This document shows, piece after piece, positions 25,145-35,892 of a stretch of 64,000 nt of DNA. Numbering within the stretch: position 1 is the first letter of the stretch; every line of letters begins with the position of its first letter. The position numbers and the translations under genes were made by a program. This DNA comes from Alphaproteobacteria bacterium (GTDB lineage: Bacteria; Pseudomonadota; Alphaproteobacteria; Micavibrionales; UBA2020): assembly GCA_016794125.1 (NCBI GenBank), contig JAEUKT010000001.1:186001-250000 (forward strand). Reading direction: 5' to 3'. The notes beneath the pieces were generated by a model. That model had not been told where the DNA came from. It saw nothing but the letters and a program-made list of their open reading frames with translations, and did not search any database.

Positions 25145-25984
25145 TTACAGGGTATGGAAATCCAACTTCCCGCCCCAAAACTTCTCGATCAGCGGCAACG
25201 CTTCGGCGGAGTAGCCGGTGGAGAGGAACACGCGCTTGCCGTTCGCCGTCACGTTATACTCGGGATGCTTTTGCAAATACCCCTTCAGCGCGGCGGCGGT
25301 TGCTTCGGGCTGGTGGATGATGGGCACGTTGGGGGGCAGTTGTTCGGCGAACAGGTCGGCGACTAAGGGATAATGCGTGCAGCCGAGGATGACCGATGAC
25401 GGGGCATGGCCGCCCAGTTCGCGGTCCTCCAGCTCCTTCACGAATTTCTGCACCATGGCGCGCAGGGTATCGCGCGGCGCGCCGGCTTCGATAGCGCCCG
25501 CAAGTTCGGGGCAGGCCTGCTGCACGACGCGGATATCGGGGCGGCGCTTGCGGATTTCGAAGGGGTAATTGCCGGTATCGACGGTGCGGGCGGTGGCGAA
25601 GACGGCGATGGTGCCGCCGCCCTCCTCCTTCGGCGCGTCATGCCAGCTGACGCCGGTTGCGGCCTCGATGGTCGGCACGACGATGCCGATGGCGTTTCGT
25701 TTGATACCGTCCTGCTTCATGCGGACGGGAAGCCATTGCTGCTGTATCCAGCGTAATGCCACGACCGATGCCGTATTGCAGGCGACGATCACCAGCGTCG
25801 CCCCTTGCGCGAACAACGCCTCCAGCCCCGCGCAGGTAAGGGTCAAAACCTCGATTGGCGGGCGTGTGCCATATGGCGCGTTTTTATTGTCGCCCAGATA
25901 GACGAAATCCTGTTCCGGCAGCGCGTCGATCAGCGCCCGGTGAATCGTTAACCCGCCAAAACCGCTGTCAAAAACGCCGATCAT
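25145..25984 (-). CDS. murI: Glutamate racemase
   Basis: MurI converts L- to D-glutamate for peptidoglycan. The 279-residue enzyme has both catalytic cysteines, in VACNTAS (about residue 70) and LGCTHYPLV (about residue 198), and the substrate-binding DSGFGGLT and PYGTRP motifs. Length and domain order are normal. It stands alone on the minus strand beside the acquired DUF4304 gene. Confidence 0.96.
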   Translation of the reverse strand: MIGVFDSGFGGLTIHRALIDALPEQDFVYLGDNKNAPYGTRPPIEVLTLTCAGLEALFAQGATLVIVACNTASVVALRWIQQQWLPVRMKQDGIKRNAIGIVVPTIEAATGVSWHDAPKEEGGGTIAVFATARTVDTGNYPFEIRKRRPDIRVVQQACPELAGAIEAGAPRDTLRAMVQKFVKELEDRELGGHAPSSVILGCTHYPLVADLFAEQLPPNVPIIHQPEATAAALKGYLQKHPEYNVTANGKRVFLSTGYSAEALPLIEKFWGGKLDFHTL

Positions 25985-26115
25985 TCATTTTTACCGTCCA
26001 TGGGACATTTTATGCGGATACCGGAATTTTTGCCACCCTCATCCGGCCTTGAAACCCTATTGCCCACCATCGTGCGCGCTGCTATGGCTTTCTCCATAAT
26101 ACAAAAGGAAATGTC

Positions 26116-26451
26116 ATGACCTCGGTTTTTAACAACGCCGCGCCCGACAAACTGAACGTCTATAAAATCACCGCCGCCCTGCCCAAAGGCGCGGATGTGA
26201 TGGACACGTTATTGACGACCGGGCATTTCAAGGAAAGACTATCCAACTGGATCGCAGCCGAGACGGGGTTCAAGCCGGATATCGAACTGGTCGATTACGG
26301 CGCAAACGGCGCGATGACGCTGGTCTGCACCGCAGGCGCGATCAAGAAAGTCGAAGCAGCCTTCGGTGCGCAGATCGCATCCGTCGAAAAGCTGCCAAGC
26401 TATAGCGATATTCCGCCGTCGCAGCGTGGACCGCGCGGACCCACTCGTTAA
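26116..26451 (+). CDS. Hypothetical protein, 111 residues
   Basis: AAAGGAAATGTC before the ATG gives a fair ribosome binding site. The protein looks like a compact alpha/beta domain (VYKITAALPKGADVMDTLL, MTLVCTAGAIKKVEAAF) with a Pro/Arg tail (SQRGPRGPTR). The strand-helix pattern vaguely recalls small ferredoxin-like domains such as protease propeptides, but I cannot assign a family. Confidence 0.65.
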   Translation: MTSVFNNAAPDKLNVYKITAALPKGADVMDTLLTTGHFKERLSNWIAAETGFKPDIELVDYGANGAMTLVCTAGAIKKVEAAFGAQIASVEKLPSYSDIPPSQRGPRGPTR

Positions 26452-26473
26452 AACAATAAATTGGTTGTTTTTA

Positions 26474-26917
26474 TTAAAGCAATTCCTGAAGAACGGGAAT
26501 AAGCGGAATATCCGCGGGCGGCATCGGGTATTGGGCGAAGTCTTTGGGATAAACCCATGCAAATGCCTGACCTTCTTTGCCCACCACAGTCCCCTTCCAT
26601 ACGCGACAGACGAATACCGGCATGAACAGGTGGAATTTCTCGTAAGTATGGGAAGCAAAGGTTAAAGGGGCAAGGCAGGATGTCTTGGTATCCACACCTA
26701 ATTCCTCGTGGAGTTCGCGAATAAGGGCGTGTTCGGGCAGTTCGCCGGGTTCGATTTTGCCGCCCGGAAATTCCCAGAGGCCGGCCATATCCTTGCCTTC
26801 GGGACGCTGCGCCAGCAAAACACGCCCATCGCGATCAACCAGCACGGCCGCGACCACATAAACGATCTTTGACGGCAGCGCGGCTGCCGGTTTATCGAGT
26901 TCAAAACAGGCTGACAT
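26474..26917 (-). CDS. mutT: MutT-type Nudix hydrolase (8-oxo-dGTP diphosphatase)
   Basis: MutT clears 8-oxo-dGTP from the nucleotide pool. The 147-residue protein carries a complete Nudix box from GGKIEPGELP to RELHEELG and the typical AAVLVDRDGRVLLAQRPEGK and LWEFPGGK segments. It starts 1 base after dnaQ ends, so replication fidelity functions are paired. The C-terminus (DIPLIPVLQEL) is normal for the family. Confidence 0.92.
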   Translation of the reverse strand: MSACFELDKPAAALPSKIVYVVAAVLVDRDGRVLLAQRPEGKDMAGLWEFPGGKIEPGELPEHALIRELHEELGVDTKTSCLAPLTFASHTYEKFHLFMPVFVCRVWKGTVVGKEGQAFAWVYPKDFAQYPMPPADIPLIPVLQELL

Positions 26918-26918
26918 A

Positions 26919-27560
26919 TCAAGCCTTCGGCGGATTGTCTTTAGGCTTTACCGCAGGTGTGGCGGCAGGCGTTGCGGCCTTGTGCTTCTCGTAATCGGCC
27001 TGCAGGTTGGGATAGATCGCCCCCAGCAGGCGCGCATCGAGCAGCGCGCCGTGGCCGTTGTCGTCCCGCTCCTTGCGGCTGACGCCGTAACGGTCCAGCA
27101 CCTTGTCGAGCGTCGCGGCTTTGTCGCCGAACATCTGCTCCGACCAGCGGCGGACATTCGTCCATTGCTTTTCCGGCACTTCCCTGATGCCCGCTTTCTG
27201 GAATTCCATGTTCATCATGGCGATATCCAGCGTGTAGTCGTTCGTCGTGCGGCAGGTGATGATGATCTGGTCGTCGCCGATGAAATCGCGGATCTGTTTT
27301 GCCACTGCGGCGAATTTGGGTTCGTTCTTGACCCGTTCGTCGTCGATGCCGTGGATTTTCACGACCTCTTCTGGGATGTGGCGGTCGGGGTTGATATAGA
27401 CATGCAACTCGCGGCCGGTGGGTTTCTTGCCCACCATTTCCACGATAGCGACCTCAACGATCCGGTGGCCTTCGGAGGTGAAAAGGCCTGTGGATTCCAC
27501 ATCGAGGACGAGCTCGCGCGGGCCCTGCGATTTTTTGTCGAAAATTTTCAAAATGCTCAT
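26919..27560 (-). CDS. dnaQ: DnaQ-like 3'-5' exonuclease, variant Exo II motif
   Basis: The 213-residue protein is a DEDDh exonuclease related to DNA polymerase III epsilon. Exo I is LVLDVESTGLF, with D and E retained. Exo III is HGALLDARLLG, with H and D retained. The usual Exo II HNAxFD is replaced by TTNDYTLD, where only the Asp is conserved. The C-terminal Pro/Ala/Lys tail lacks an obvious clamp-binding motif. Start ATG 27560 (MSILKIFDKK) is preferred; a longer frame to 27596 is less likely. It precedes mutT. It is probably the proofreading subunit, though a divergent DnaQ-like enzyme is possible. Confidence 0.85.
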   Translation of the reverse strand: MSILKIFDKKSQGPRELVLDVESTGLFTSEGHRIVEVAIVEMVGKKPTGRELHVYINPDRHIPEEVVKIHGIDDERVKNEPKFAAVAKQIRDFIGDDQIIITCRTTNDYTLDIAMMNMEFQKAGIREVPEKQWTNVRRWSEQMFGDKAATLDKVLDRYGVSRKERDDNGHGALLDARLLGAIYPNLQADYEKHKAATPAATPAVKPKDNPPKA

Positions 27561-27658
27561 GGCATCATTGGTAGCCCGTCCACATGATTCCGTCAATAGG
27601 GGTCAGCCAAGCCCCTGTAAACATGGAATTACATTATTCGGCGTATAACAGATGAAAC

Positions 27659-27692
27659 AAAAAAAGCGGCCCCTCGCGGAGCCGCTTTTTTT
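27659..27692. terminator. Bidirectional terminator downstream of ppiC-type gene
   Basis: The stem GCGGC/GCCGC, extended by A and T runs on the two sides, has a 10-base loop. On the minus strand it ends the parvulin transcript before dnaQ. Confidence 0.85.
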
Positions 27693-27708
27693 GTAACGTG
27701 ATGAAAGC

Positions 27709-28677
27709 TTAGTCCTGTTTCTTTTCCGCTTCTTTTTCTTCCAGAAGCTGGGCGGCGTTTTTCGGGCCGTCTTTTTTCGGCGCTTTTGCTTTCTTGTCTT
27801 CTTTTTTATCTTCCTTGGCTGCCTTTTCCGCGCCGTCGGCCGCAGCCGCCTCCGCGTTCAGGGGCTTGCCGTTTTCATCGAACAGCTGCACATCGGCCTT
27901 CGAACGCAGGTCGGAGACGACCGCTTTCAGCGCCTGCTGCGACAGCTGGCTGCGGATCGCAAGTTCGACTTCGGCGAATTTCGGCACCTGGCGTTCGCGC
28001 TTTTCCTCCAGCTTGATCACATGCCAGCCGAGTTCGGTCTTGACGGGTGTCTTGCTGTAGGTGCCGGGCTTCATCTTGAAGGCGACTTCCGAAAACGCGG
28101 GGATCATTTCATCTTTCAGGAACCAGCCCAGATCGCCGCCGGAGCGGGCGTTGGGGCCCGAGGAACGCTTGGCCGCAATTTCCTCGAACTTGGCACCGGC
28201 ATCGAGGTCCTTGATGGCCTGCACAGCTTCTTCTTCGGAAGGCACCAGAATGTGGCGCGCATGAACCTCGACCTTGCCCTTGTTTTCTTTTTCGAATTTG
28301 TCGTAGGCCGCCTTCACCTGCTCCTGGCTGACCTTGCTTTTCAGCAGACGTTCGAAATACATCTGCTTGACCAGCTGTGCTTTCAGGATTTCAACGCGTT
28401 TTTTGAAATCGGCGCTTTCATCGATCTTGGCGGCGGCCGATGCGTCGTCCAGCAGCTTTTCGTTGATGATCTGATCGACCACCAGCGGGAAAACCTGTTT
28501 CTTGTCGACGCCTTCAAGTTTTTGCCCCAGTTCCTTGATCGCGTTATCGACGTCTTTCTTGGAAATCTTGGTGCCATTGACGATGGCGACGGTGGTGTCG
28601 GCCGCTGCAAAAGCCGGAAGCGCGCCAAACAGAATGGCGGCGGCGGCAAGAGCGATCACCTTTTCACGAAACAGCAT
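27709..28677 (-). CDS. Periplasmic parvulin-type peptidyl-prolyl isomerase
   Basis: The 322-residue protein has a signal peptide (about 1-25, ALPAFAAAD), a SurA/PrsA-like N-terminal helical domain (about 27-135) and a parvulin domain. That domain includes HARHILVPSEEEA, SGGDLGWFLKDEMIPAFSEVAF and TELGWHVIKLEEKRE. The C-terminus is a Lys/Glu-rich low-complexity tail. It assists folding of secreted or outer-membrane proteins. It is divergent from secA, and GGAGA precedes its ATG. The family is sure; which paralogue (PpiC, SurA-like or PrsA-like) is not. Confidence 0.9.
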   Translation of the reverse strand: MLFREKVIALAAAAILFGALPAFAAADTTVAIVNGTKISKKDVDNAIKELGQKLEGVDKKQVFPLVVDQIINEKLLDDASAAAKIDESADFKKRVEILKAQLVKQMYFERLLKSKVSQEQVKAAYDKFEKENKGKVEVHARHILVPSEEEAVQAIKDLDAGAKFEEIAAKRSSGPNARSGGDLGWFLKDEMIPAFSEVAFKMKPGTYSKTPVKTELGWHVIKLEEKRERQVPKFAEVELAIRSQLSQQALKAVVSDLRSKADVQLFDENGKPLNAEAAAADGAEKAAKEDKKEDKKAKAPKKDGPKNAAQLLEEKEAEKKQD

Positions 28678-28820
28678 AGCATATTCTCCATAGGGGTTAT
28701 TTTACGAAATCCGGCAGAACTGCCCGCCACGCGGATAACTTGGGTTTCTCAAGCGATATAATGCCGTTTGGCACGTTAAAGCAAGGGTTTTAGCAAGCAT
28801 TATCAGGGGAAAAGCCTTGA

Positions 28821-28848
28821 TTGACTTCATATCAATCTGGTTTATATC
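28821..28848 (+). promoter_or_regulatory. Promoter of secA
   Basis: TTGACT (28821-28826) and TATATC (28843-28848) have 16-base spacing. The predicted start is near 28856, leaving about 26 bases of leader with an AGGA ribosome binding site. Confidence 0.5.
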
Positions 28849-28881
28849 TGACGGGACATAAATAAGGACAGGCTCAGGAAT

Positions 28882-31587
<2,706 letters not shown>

Positions 31588-31621
31588 GCTTTTTCCCGCG
31601 TGACAACCCTCGATTGAAGGG

Positions 31622-31636
31622 GCAGAATAATTCTGC
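31622..31636. promoter_or_regulatory. Perfect palindrome before HD-GYP gene
   Basis: GCAGAATAATTCTGC is a 15-base perfect palindrome ending 23 bases before the HD-GYP start codon. It is a plausible operator; no cognate regulator can be named. Confidence 0.4.
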
Positions 31637-31659
31637 ATGAACTGCAGGGAGTTCCGGCC

Positions 31660-32274
31660 ATGCCCCATGACGAAATCACGCTTGCACTTTACCAAAGCCT
31701 TGCCACGCTGGCAGATATCATCACGCTGCGCGAAGCGGGTGCGATGGATCATCAGCGCAACGTGTCGCAGATATCCCGCGCCATCGCGCAGATCATGCGC
31801 ATGGACGAAGACGCGATCGAAGCGATCCGCATCGCCGGCACGCTGCATGATGTGGGCTTTATCCTGATTCCGTCCGGCATCCTGACCAAGCCGGACGAAC
31901 TGACCGAACAGGAACGCGCCGTCATCCGCCAGCACCCGATTCATAGCGCCGAGATTATCAAGAACATCGAATTCCCCTGGCCGGTCGCCGAAATCGTTTT
32001 GCAGCACCACGAACGCCTCGACGGTTCCGGCTATCCGCAAGGCCTGAAGGGCGACGACATCTTGCTGGAAGCACGCATCATCGCGGTCGCAGATGTAGTT
32101 GAGTCTATGCTATCCCCCCGCCCGTGGCGCAATGCGCTGACTCTGGAGGACGCGCTGGCGGAGATCGAGGGCGGCAGCGGCACAAAATACGATCCGCTGG
32201 TTGTGGAAACAGCCGTCGAGCTTTACACGAAACAGAAATACCGCCTCGACCCCGAATATTACGGGCGCGGCTGA
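31660..32274 (+). CDS. HD-GYP domain phosphohydrolase
   Basis: The 204-residue protein is essentially a stand-alone HD-GYP domain, the family that degrades cyclic di-GMP. The metal-binding HD occurs in GTLHDVGFI (about residue 65), followed by HPIHSAEII, the LQHHERLDGSGYP signature (about 116-128) and ARIIAVADVVESM. No receiver or sensor domain is attached. It has a GGGAG ribosome site and ends 1 base before a TTG-started PAP2 gene. Key metal ligands are present, so it is likely active. Confidence 0.9.
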   Translation: MPHDEITLALYQSLATLADIITLREAGAMDHQRNVSQISRAIAQIMRMDEDAIEAIRIAGTLHDVGFILIPSGILTKPDELTEQERAVIRQHPIHSAEIIKNIEFPWPVAEIVLQHHERLDGSGYPQGLKGDDILLEARIIAVADVVESMLSPRPWRNALTLEDALAEIEGGSGTKYDPLVVETAVELYTKQKYRLDPEYYGRG

Positions 32275-32275
32275 T

Positions 32276-33001
32276 TTGAAACCGTCCTTCGCACACAAGC
32301 ATCCGCTCCTCCGCAATGCGCTGCAAACGCTGCGCAACCACCCGAAATATTTCATCATCGCCGCGCTGTGCCTTGCCGGTTTCTGGATGTTCGGCGAGCT
32401 GGCGGGCGAAGTGCACGAGGGCGAAACCGCCGTGATAGACAAGCAGTTGCTGCTCATGCTGCGCAACCCCGCCGATGTGACCGACCCGATCGGTGGCTGC
32501 TGGCTGGAAGAAATCATGCGCGACCTGACCGCGCTTGGCGGCGCGCTTGTCGTGACATCCATTTCCGTCATCGCCTTCATTTACCTGCTGGTATCCAAAC
32601 AGACCGCGCGCGGCTGGTATCTGGCCATTTCCGTTGCGACGGGTTTCATGTTCAGCAGCCTGATGAAATACGGTTTCGACCGCCCGCGCCCCGATCTTGT
32701 GCCGCACGGGTCTATTATTTACACCTCCAGCTTCCCGAGCGGTCATTCGCTGATGAGCGCGCTTGCCTACCTGACGCTGGCGGTATTGCTGGCGGAGGCG
32801 CAGACGCGCACCGGCATGAAAATCTATTTCATGGTCGTCGCCATCCTCATTACCATGCTGACAGGCATTTCACGCGTCTATCTGGGCGTGCATTGGCCCA
32901 GCGACGTACTGGCCGGATGGCTGGGCGGCGCGTCATGGGCAATGATGATCTGGCTCATCTGGGCGCGCATCCTGCACACCAGCAAAAACCGCAAGAAATA
33001 A
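32276..33001 (+). CDS. PAP2-family membrane phosphatase
   Basis: The 241-residue protein with about five to six membrane spans carries the three PAP2 motifs: KYGFDRPRP, SSFPSGHS and SRVYLGVHWPSDVLAG. Members dephosphorylate phosphatidic acid, undecaprenyl pyrophosphate or related lipids. The TTG at 32276 is chosen as start because it lies just after the HD-GYP stop and keeps the full N-terminal helix; no upstream ATG exists in this frame without overlapping that gene. It may recycle a lipid carrier. Confidence 0.9.
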   Translation: MKPSFAHKHPLLRNALQTLRNHPKYFIIAALCLAGFWMFGELAGEVHEGETAVIDKQLLLMLRNPADVTDPIGGCWLEEIMRDLTALGGALVVTSISVIAFIYLLVSKQTARGWYLAISVATGFMFSSLMKYGFDRPRPDLVPHGSIIYTSSFPSGHSLMSALAYLTLAVLLAEAQTRTGMKIYFMVVAILITMLTGISRVYLGVHWPSDVLAGWLGGASWAMMIWLIWARILHTSKNRKK

Positions 33002-33562
33002 TCACTTCACCACTTCCGCGTTTTTCAGCCGGTAAAACACGCCGCTGTCGGGGTCCGAAGGCACCAGTTCCAGCACGCCTTTGACCGTGATCGGATCATA
33101 GGAAAATTTGGCGGGCTTTTTATCCGCATGCACCTCGATCACCAGCGCGGGCGCGACATGGTAATGGAACGGGCAACCGACGGGAAATGGACCCAGCAAA
33201 AATTCTTTCTGCCTGTCGGACGATTCAAGCGGGAACATGAACCCCTTCACCGTGATTTCCTTGCCCGCCAGCGCCTTTACCTCCGGCGTGAAAACGGGTT
33301 TGTAATATTGGTATTCGTAGCCGTCTTTATCTTTTCCCTGAATGTTTTTTTCAACGGTTGATCCCAGCAGTTTCCAGTCGGTCGCGCCCTTCGGCACATC
33401 GATATAGTTTTTCGCCAGATCCTTCAGCGTCTGCGACGGGCTGTCTAGCGGGCCAAGGTCGATGGTGCCGGAAATGCTGCTGCGGCCTGTGGAATACTCG
33501 ACCTTTTCCAGAGCATGAGCGGGCGTTGCGAAGAGCAGCAGGAACGCGATGATATACTTCAT
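33002..33562 (-). CDS. DUF3299 exported protein, last gene of ABC cluster
   Basis: The 186-residue protein has a signal peptide (about 1-17, ATPAHA) and the DUF3299 core GFMFPLESSDRQKEFLLGPF followed by VGCPFHYHVAP. The Cys/His-rich PVGCPFHYH suggests metal binding. The family is often encoded with an ABC permease and ATPase, as here, and a related zinc-regulated cluster (zrg) is known from Vibrio. Its start overlaps the permease stop by 4 bases. Confidence 0.82.
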   Translation of the reverse strand: MKYIIAFLLLFATPAHALEKVEYSTGRSSISGTIDLGPLDSPSQTLKDLAKNYIDVPKGATDWKLLGSTVEKNIQGKDKDGYEYQYYKPVFTPEVKALAGKEITVKGFMFPLESSDRQKEFLLGPFPVGCPFHYHVAPALVIEVHADKKPAKFSYDPITVKGVLELVPSDPDSGVFYRLKNAEVVK

Positions 33563-34764
33563 GCGCGCACCCGTGCCAACAATCCGGCAATATCCGTCCG
33601 TGCGGCAGACACCGCAGGAATAACCGCCGCAAGCAATCCGGTTACAACCCCCATCGCCAGCAGCCAGCCATCCAGCGCATGAAATTTCAGGAAAGACGCA
33701 GGCGCGACGACACCGCCAAGGCTGGAAACATTTGCCGCCATTTGATAGGCCAGCGCATGGCCAAGCGCGATGCCCGCGACGGTGCCTGCGCCTGCAAGCA
33801 TCAGCCCCTCTGCTGCAACAGTACCCGCCAGCGTTTCGGGTGATGCGCCCAGCACACGCAATACGCCAAGATCATACCGCCGCGCCGATAACGAAGACGC
33901 AAGCGAGGACAGCAGCATCAATGCAGACAGTGCGACAAAACCGATACCCACCGCCGCCAGCAGGTCGCGACCAAAGCCCAGACTCTGCGACAGCCGCGCC
34001 ATTTCGTAGGACGGGCTGGCGGCGATCATGTTCGATGTCGCGTTGATCTCGCGCGGCAGCGACATGGTGGCGATGGGGCTATTGACCTTTATCAGCAACG
34101 CCGTCACCTGATGTGCCACCTGCAAATCCTCCGCCGCATCGGGATCGCCGATATCGGGATGGCGGTGCAGTTCCTGCACGCTGCCGAGCGCGGTTACGAT
34201 CAACCTGTCCAGCACCGTGCCGGTCGGTTTCAGCACGCCCGTGATTTTATAGTCATGAAAATGATGCACATCGTCACCATCGGCGGCCAACCCATGAACA
34301 CCCGCAAAACTGTCACCAGTTTTCAAGCCTGTCAGCGCACCTGCGACGGCGTCAAACGGCGCGGCAAAGACTTTGCCTTGCGCATATTCGGCGCCGTAAT
34401 GCGCCAGATATTCCGGCACGGTGCCGACGATGCGAAAACCGCGATAATTATCGCCCAGCGCGATGGGAATGATGGATTTCACCTTGGAATTGTGTGCCAG
34501 TTTTTCCATGTCGTTCATATCGATATTTCCGGTCGGCACATCGGCATGATAGACGCTGGATAATACCAGCTGCAGCGGGCTTCCCTTGGCACCGACCACG
34601 ACATCAATGCCCTGCGCGTTGCGCAGGAAACCGTCCTGTACGCCCTGCGACAACAACAATAACGCCGCCAGCAGCGCGATACCCGCGGATGCCGCCAATA
34701 TGCAAAGCCCCGATTGCAGCGTGCGCGCACGGATGGAAGACAGGGCGAGTGATAACGCGTTCAT
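33559..34764 (-). CDS. FtsX/MacB-type ABC transporter permease
   Basis: The 401-residue permease has one N-terminal span (about 20-42), a large periplasmic domain (about 45-265) and three C-terminal spans, the MacB/FtsX/LolC topology. The first residues (ALSSIRARTLQSGLCILAAS) match the family. It contains the His-rich stretch GDDVHHFHDYK. It overlaps the ATPase gene by 4 bases. Substrate is unknown; with the DUF3299 gene a metal-linked role is suggested. Confidence 0.88.
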   Translation of the reverse strand: MNALSLALSSIRARTLQSGLCILAASAGIALLAALLLLSQGVQDGFLRNAQGIDVVVGAKGSPLQLVLSSVYHADVPTGNIDMNDMEKLAHNSKVKSIIPIALGDNYRGFRIVGTVPEYLAHYGAEYAQGKVFAAPFDAVAGALTGLKTGDSFAGVHGLAADGDDVHHFHDYKITGVLKPTGTVLDRLIVTALGSVQELHRHPDIGDPDAAEDLQVAHQVTALLIKVNSPIATMSLPREINATSNMIAASPSYEMARLSQSLGFGRDLLAAVGIGFVALSALMLLSSLASSLSARRYDLGVLRVLGASPETLAGTVAAEGLMLAGAGTVAGIALGHALAYQMAANVSSLGGVVAPASFLKFHALDGWLLAMGVVTGLLAAVIPAVSAARTDIAGLLARVRA

Positions 34765-35411
34765 GCGATCTCCTTCACCCGCGCATCAAGGCGGATGATT
34801 TTGGTGAAACGGGACAGGATGCGGGTGTCATGCGTGGCGACGACCAGCGCGGCTTTCGTCTCCGCCGCCTGCGCGACCAGCAAATCCATCACCGCATCGG
34901 CATTGGCCTCGTCAAGTGCGGAGGTCGGCTCGTCGGCCAGCAGCAGTTGCGGCTTGTTCAGCACCGCGCGGGCAATGGCGGCGCGCTGCTGCTCGCCCTG
35001 GCTGAGCGCATCCGGCTTGCGATGCGCTTTCTCGGCAAGGCCAAGCGTTGCCAGCAATTCGTCGATCCTGTCTTCGTACCGCGCCGTGCCGGCCATATCG
35101 GCGGCAAGGGCGATATTCTGCCGTAGTGTCAGCGCAGGCAGCAGGTGTAGCGTCTGGAATACACAGCCCACATTCCTGCCCCGCCATTTGTCGCGCGCGC
35201 GGGGCGACATGGCATAGACATCGCGCACATGGAAATTGACCGTTCCGGATGTCGGGCGCAGCAGCCCCGCAATCACGGACAGCAGCGTCGTCTTGCCGCA
35301 GCCGGACGGGCCCAGCAATACAACACGGTCATCGAATTCAACGGATAAATTGGGAAAGGCCAGCAGCGGCGCATTTTTCCGCGCCACGGATATGTTACGT
35401 GCATCAAGCAT
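34761..35411 (-). CDS. ABC transporter ATP-binding protein (LolD/MacB type)
   Basis: The 216-residue ATPase has Walker A GPSGCGKTT, the signature LSQGEQQRAAIARA, Walker B LLLADEPTSALD and the switch His in VVATHD. It pairs with the permease encoded next. The type is that of LolD/MacB mechanotransmitter ATPases, not importers with binding proteins. Confidence 0.93.
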   Translation of the reverse strand: MLDARNISVARKNAPLLAFPNLSVEFDDRVVLLGPSGCGKTTLLSVIAGLLRPTSGTVNFHVRDVYAMSPRARDKWRGRNVGCVFQTLHLLPALTLRQNIALAADMAGTARYEDRIDELLATLGLAEKAHRKPDALSQGEQQRAAIARAVLNKPQLLLADEPTSALDEANADAVMDLLVAQAAETKAALVVATHDTRILSRFTKIIRLDARVKEIA

Positions 35412-35451
35412 CGGCGTATAACTCCAAAAATTTCAGGACAGGACTGAAAGA

Positions 35452-35754
35452 TCAAGAATATGCAGGCGGTGCGCGGGCGAGGAATGAACGGACGGATGTG
35501 AAAACGCGGAACTGCACAGGCAACGCTCCGCCGAAATCGGCGCGCGCGAATTGCAGCGCGACAAACACCGCAACCACAACCATGCCAAGGCTGTGCGCGG
35601 CAAAAGCAACAGGGCAATCATCACCGAGCTGTTCGCTTTGCGCCTGTTCCTTCAGGTGGGCAGGATAATGCGCGGCAATCGCCACCTGCACGATGAGCAT
35701 CATCAGCAGCACGGCAGGCAGGACGAATTTCGATGTAAAGGCGCGCCAATTCAT
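35452..35754 (-). CDS. Small membrane protein, first gene of ABC cluster
   Basis: The 100-residue protein has two predicted spans (about 10-27 and 48-66) joined by a His/Cys-containing loop (AHYPAHLKEQAQSEQ, DDCPVAFAAHS). This pattern resembles small copper/zinc-associated proteins such as the DUF2946 type, but I cannot assign it. ATG 35754 coincides with the predicted transcription start of the promoter at 35762-35790, so the mRNA may be leaderless. It heads the operon with the ABC and DUF3299 genes. Confidence 0.7.
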   Translation of the reverse strand: MNWRAFTSKFVLPAVLLMMLIVQVAIAAHYPAHLKEQAQSEQLGDDCPVAFAAHSLGMVVVAVFVALQFARADFGGALPVQFRVFTSVRSFLARAPPAYS

Positions 35755-35761
35755 TGGGCAA

Positions 35762-35790
35762 AAGCTAGGCCTCGGCCAGTTGCGAGTCAA
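35762..35790 (-). promoter_or_regulatory. Promoter of ABC cluster, leaderless type
   Basis: On the minus strand TTGACT and TAGCTT are 17 bases apart, so the start falls at about 35755, beside the ATG at 35754. The 14-base string ATTGACTCGCAACT around the -35 is identical to that before the nitronate monooxygenase gene at 40.8 kb. Confidence 0.5.
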
Positions 35791-35892
35791 TAGCAACGAA
35801 ATTTGACATTGATTTTGCAGAGATTAAAGCCAATTGCATAATTCATCGCCCGTGCTATCCTTCCGTCACAACCACAGCACAGAGGTTTTCGC

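Noticed and set aside
28820-28836. Inverted repeat ATTGA-N7-TCAAT as FNR site before secA
   Set aside because: The spacing is one base too long for the FNR/FixK consensus, and the left arm is simply the -35 hexamer of the secA promoter.
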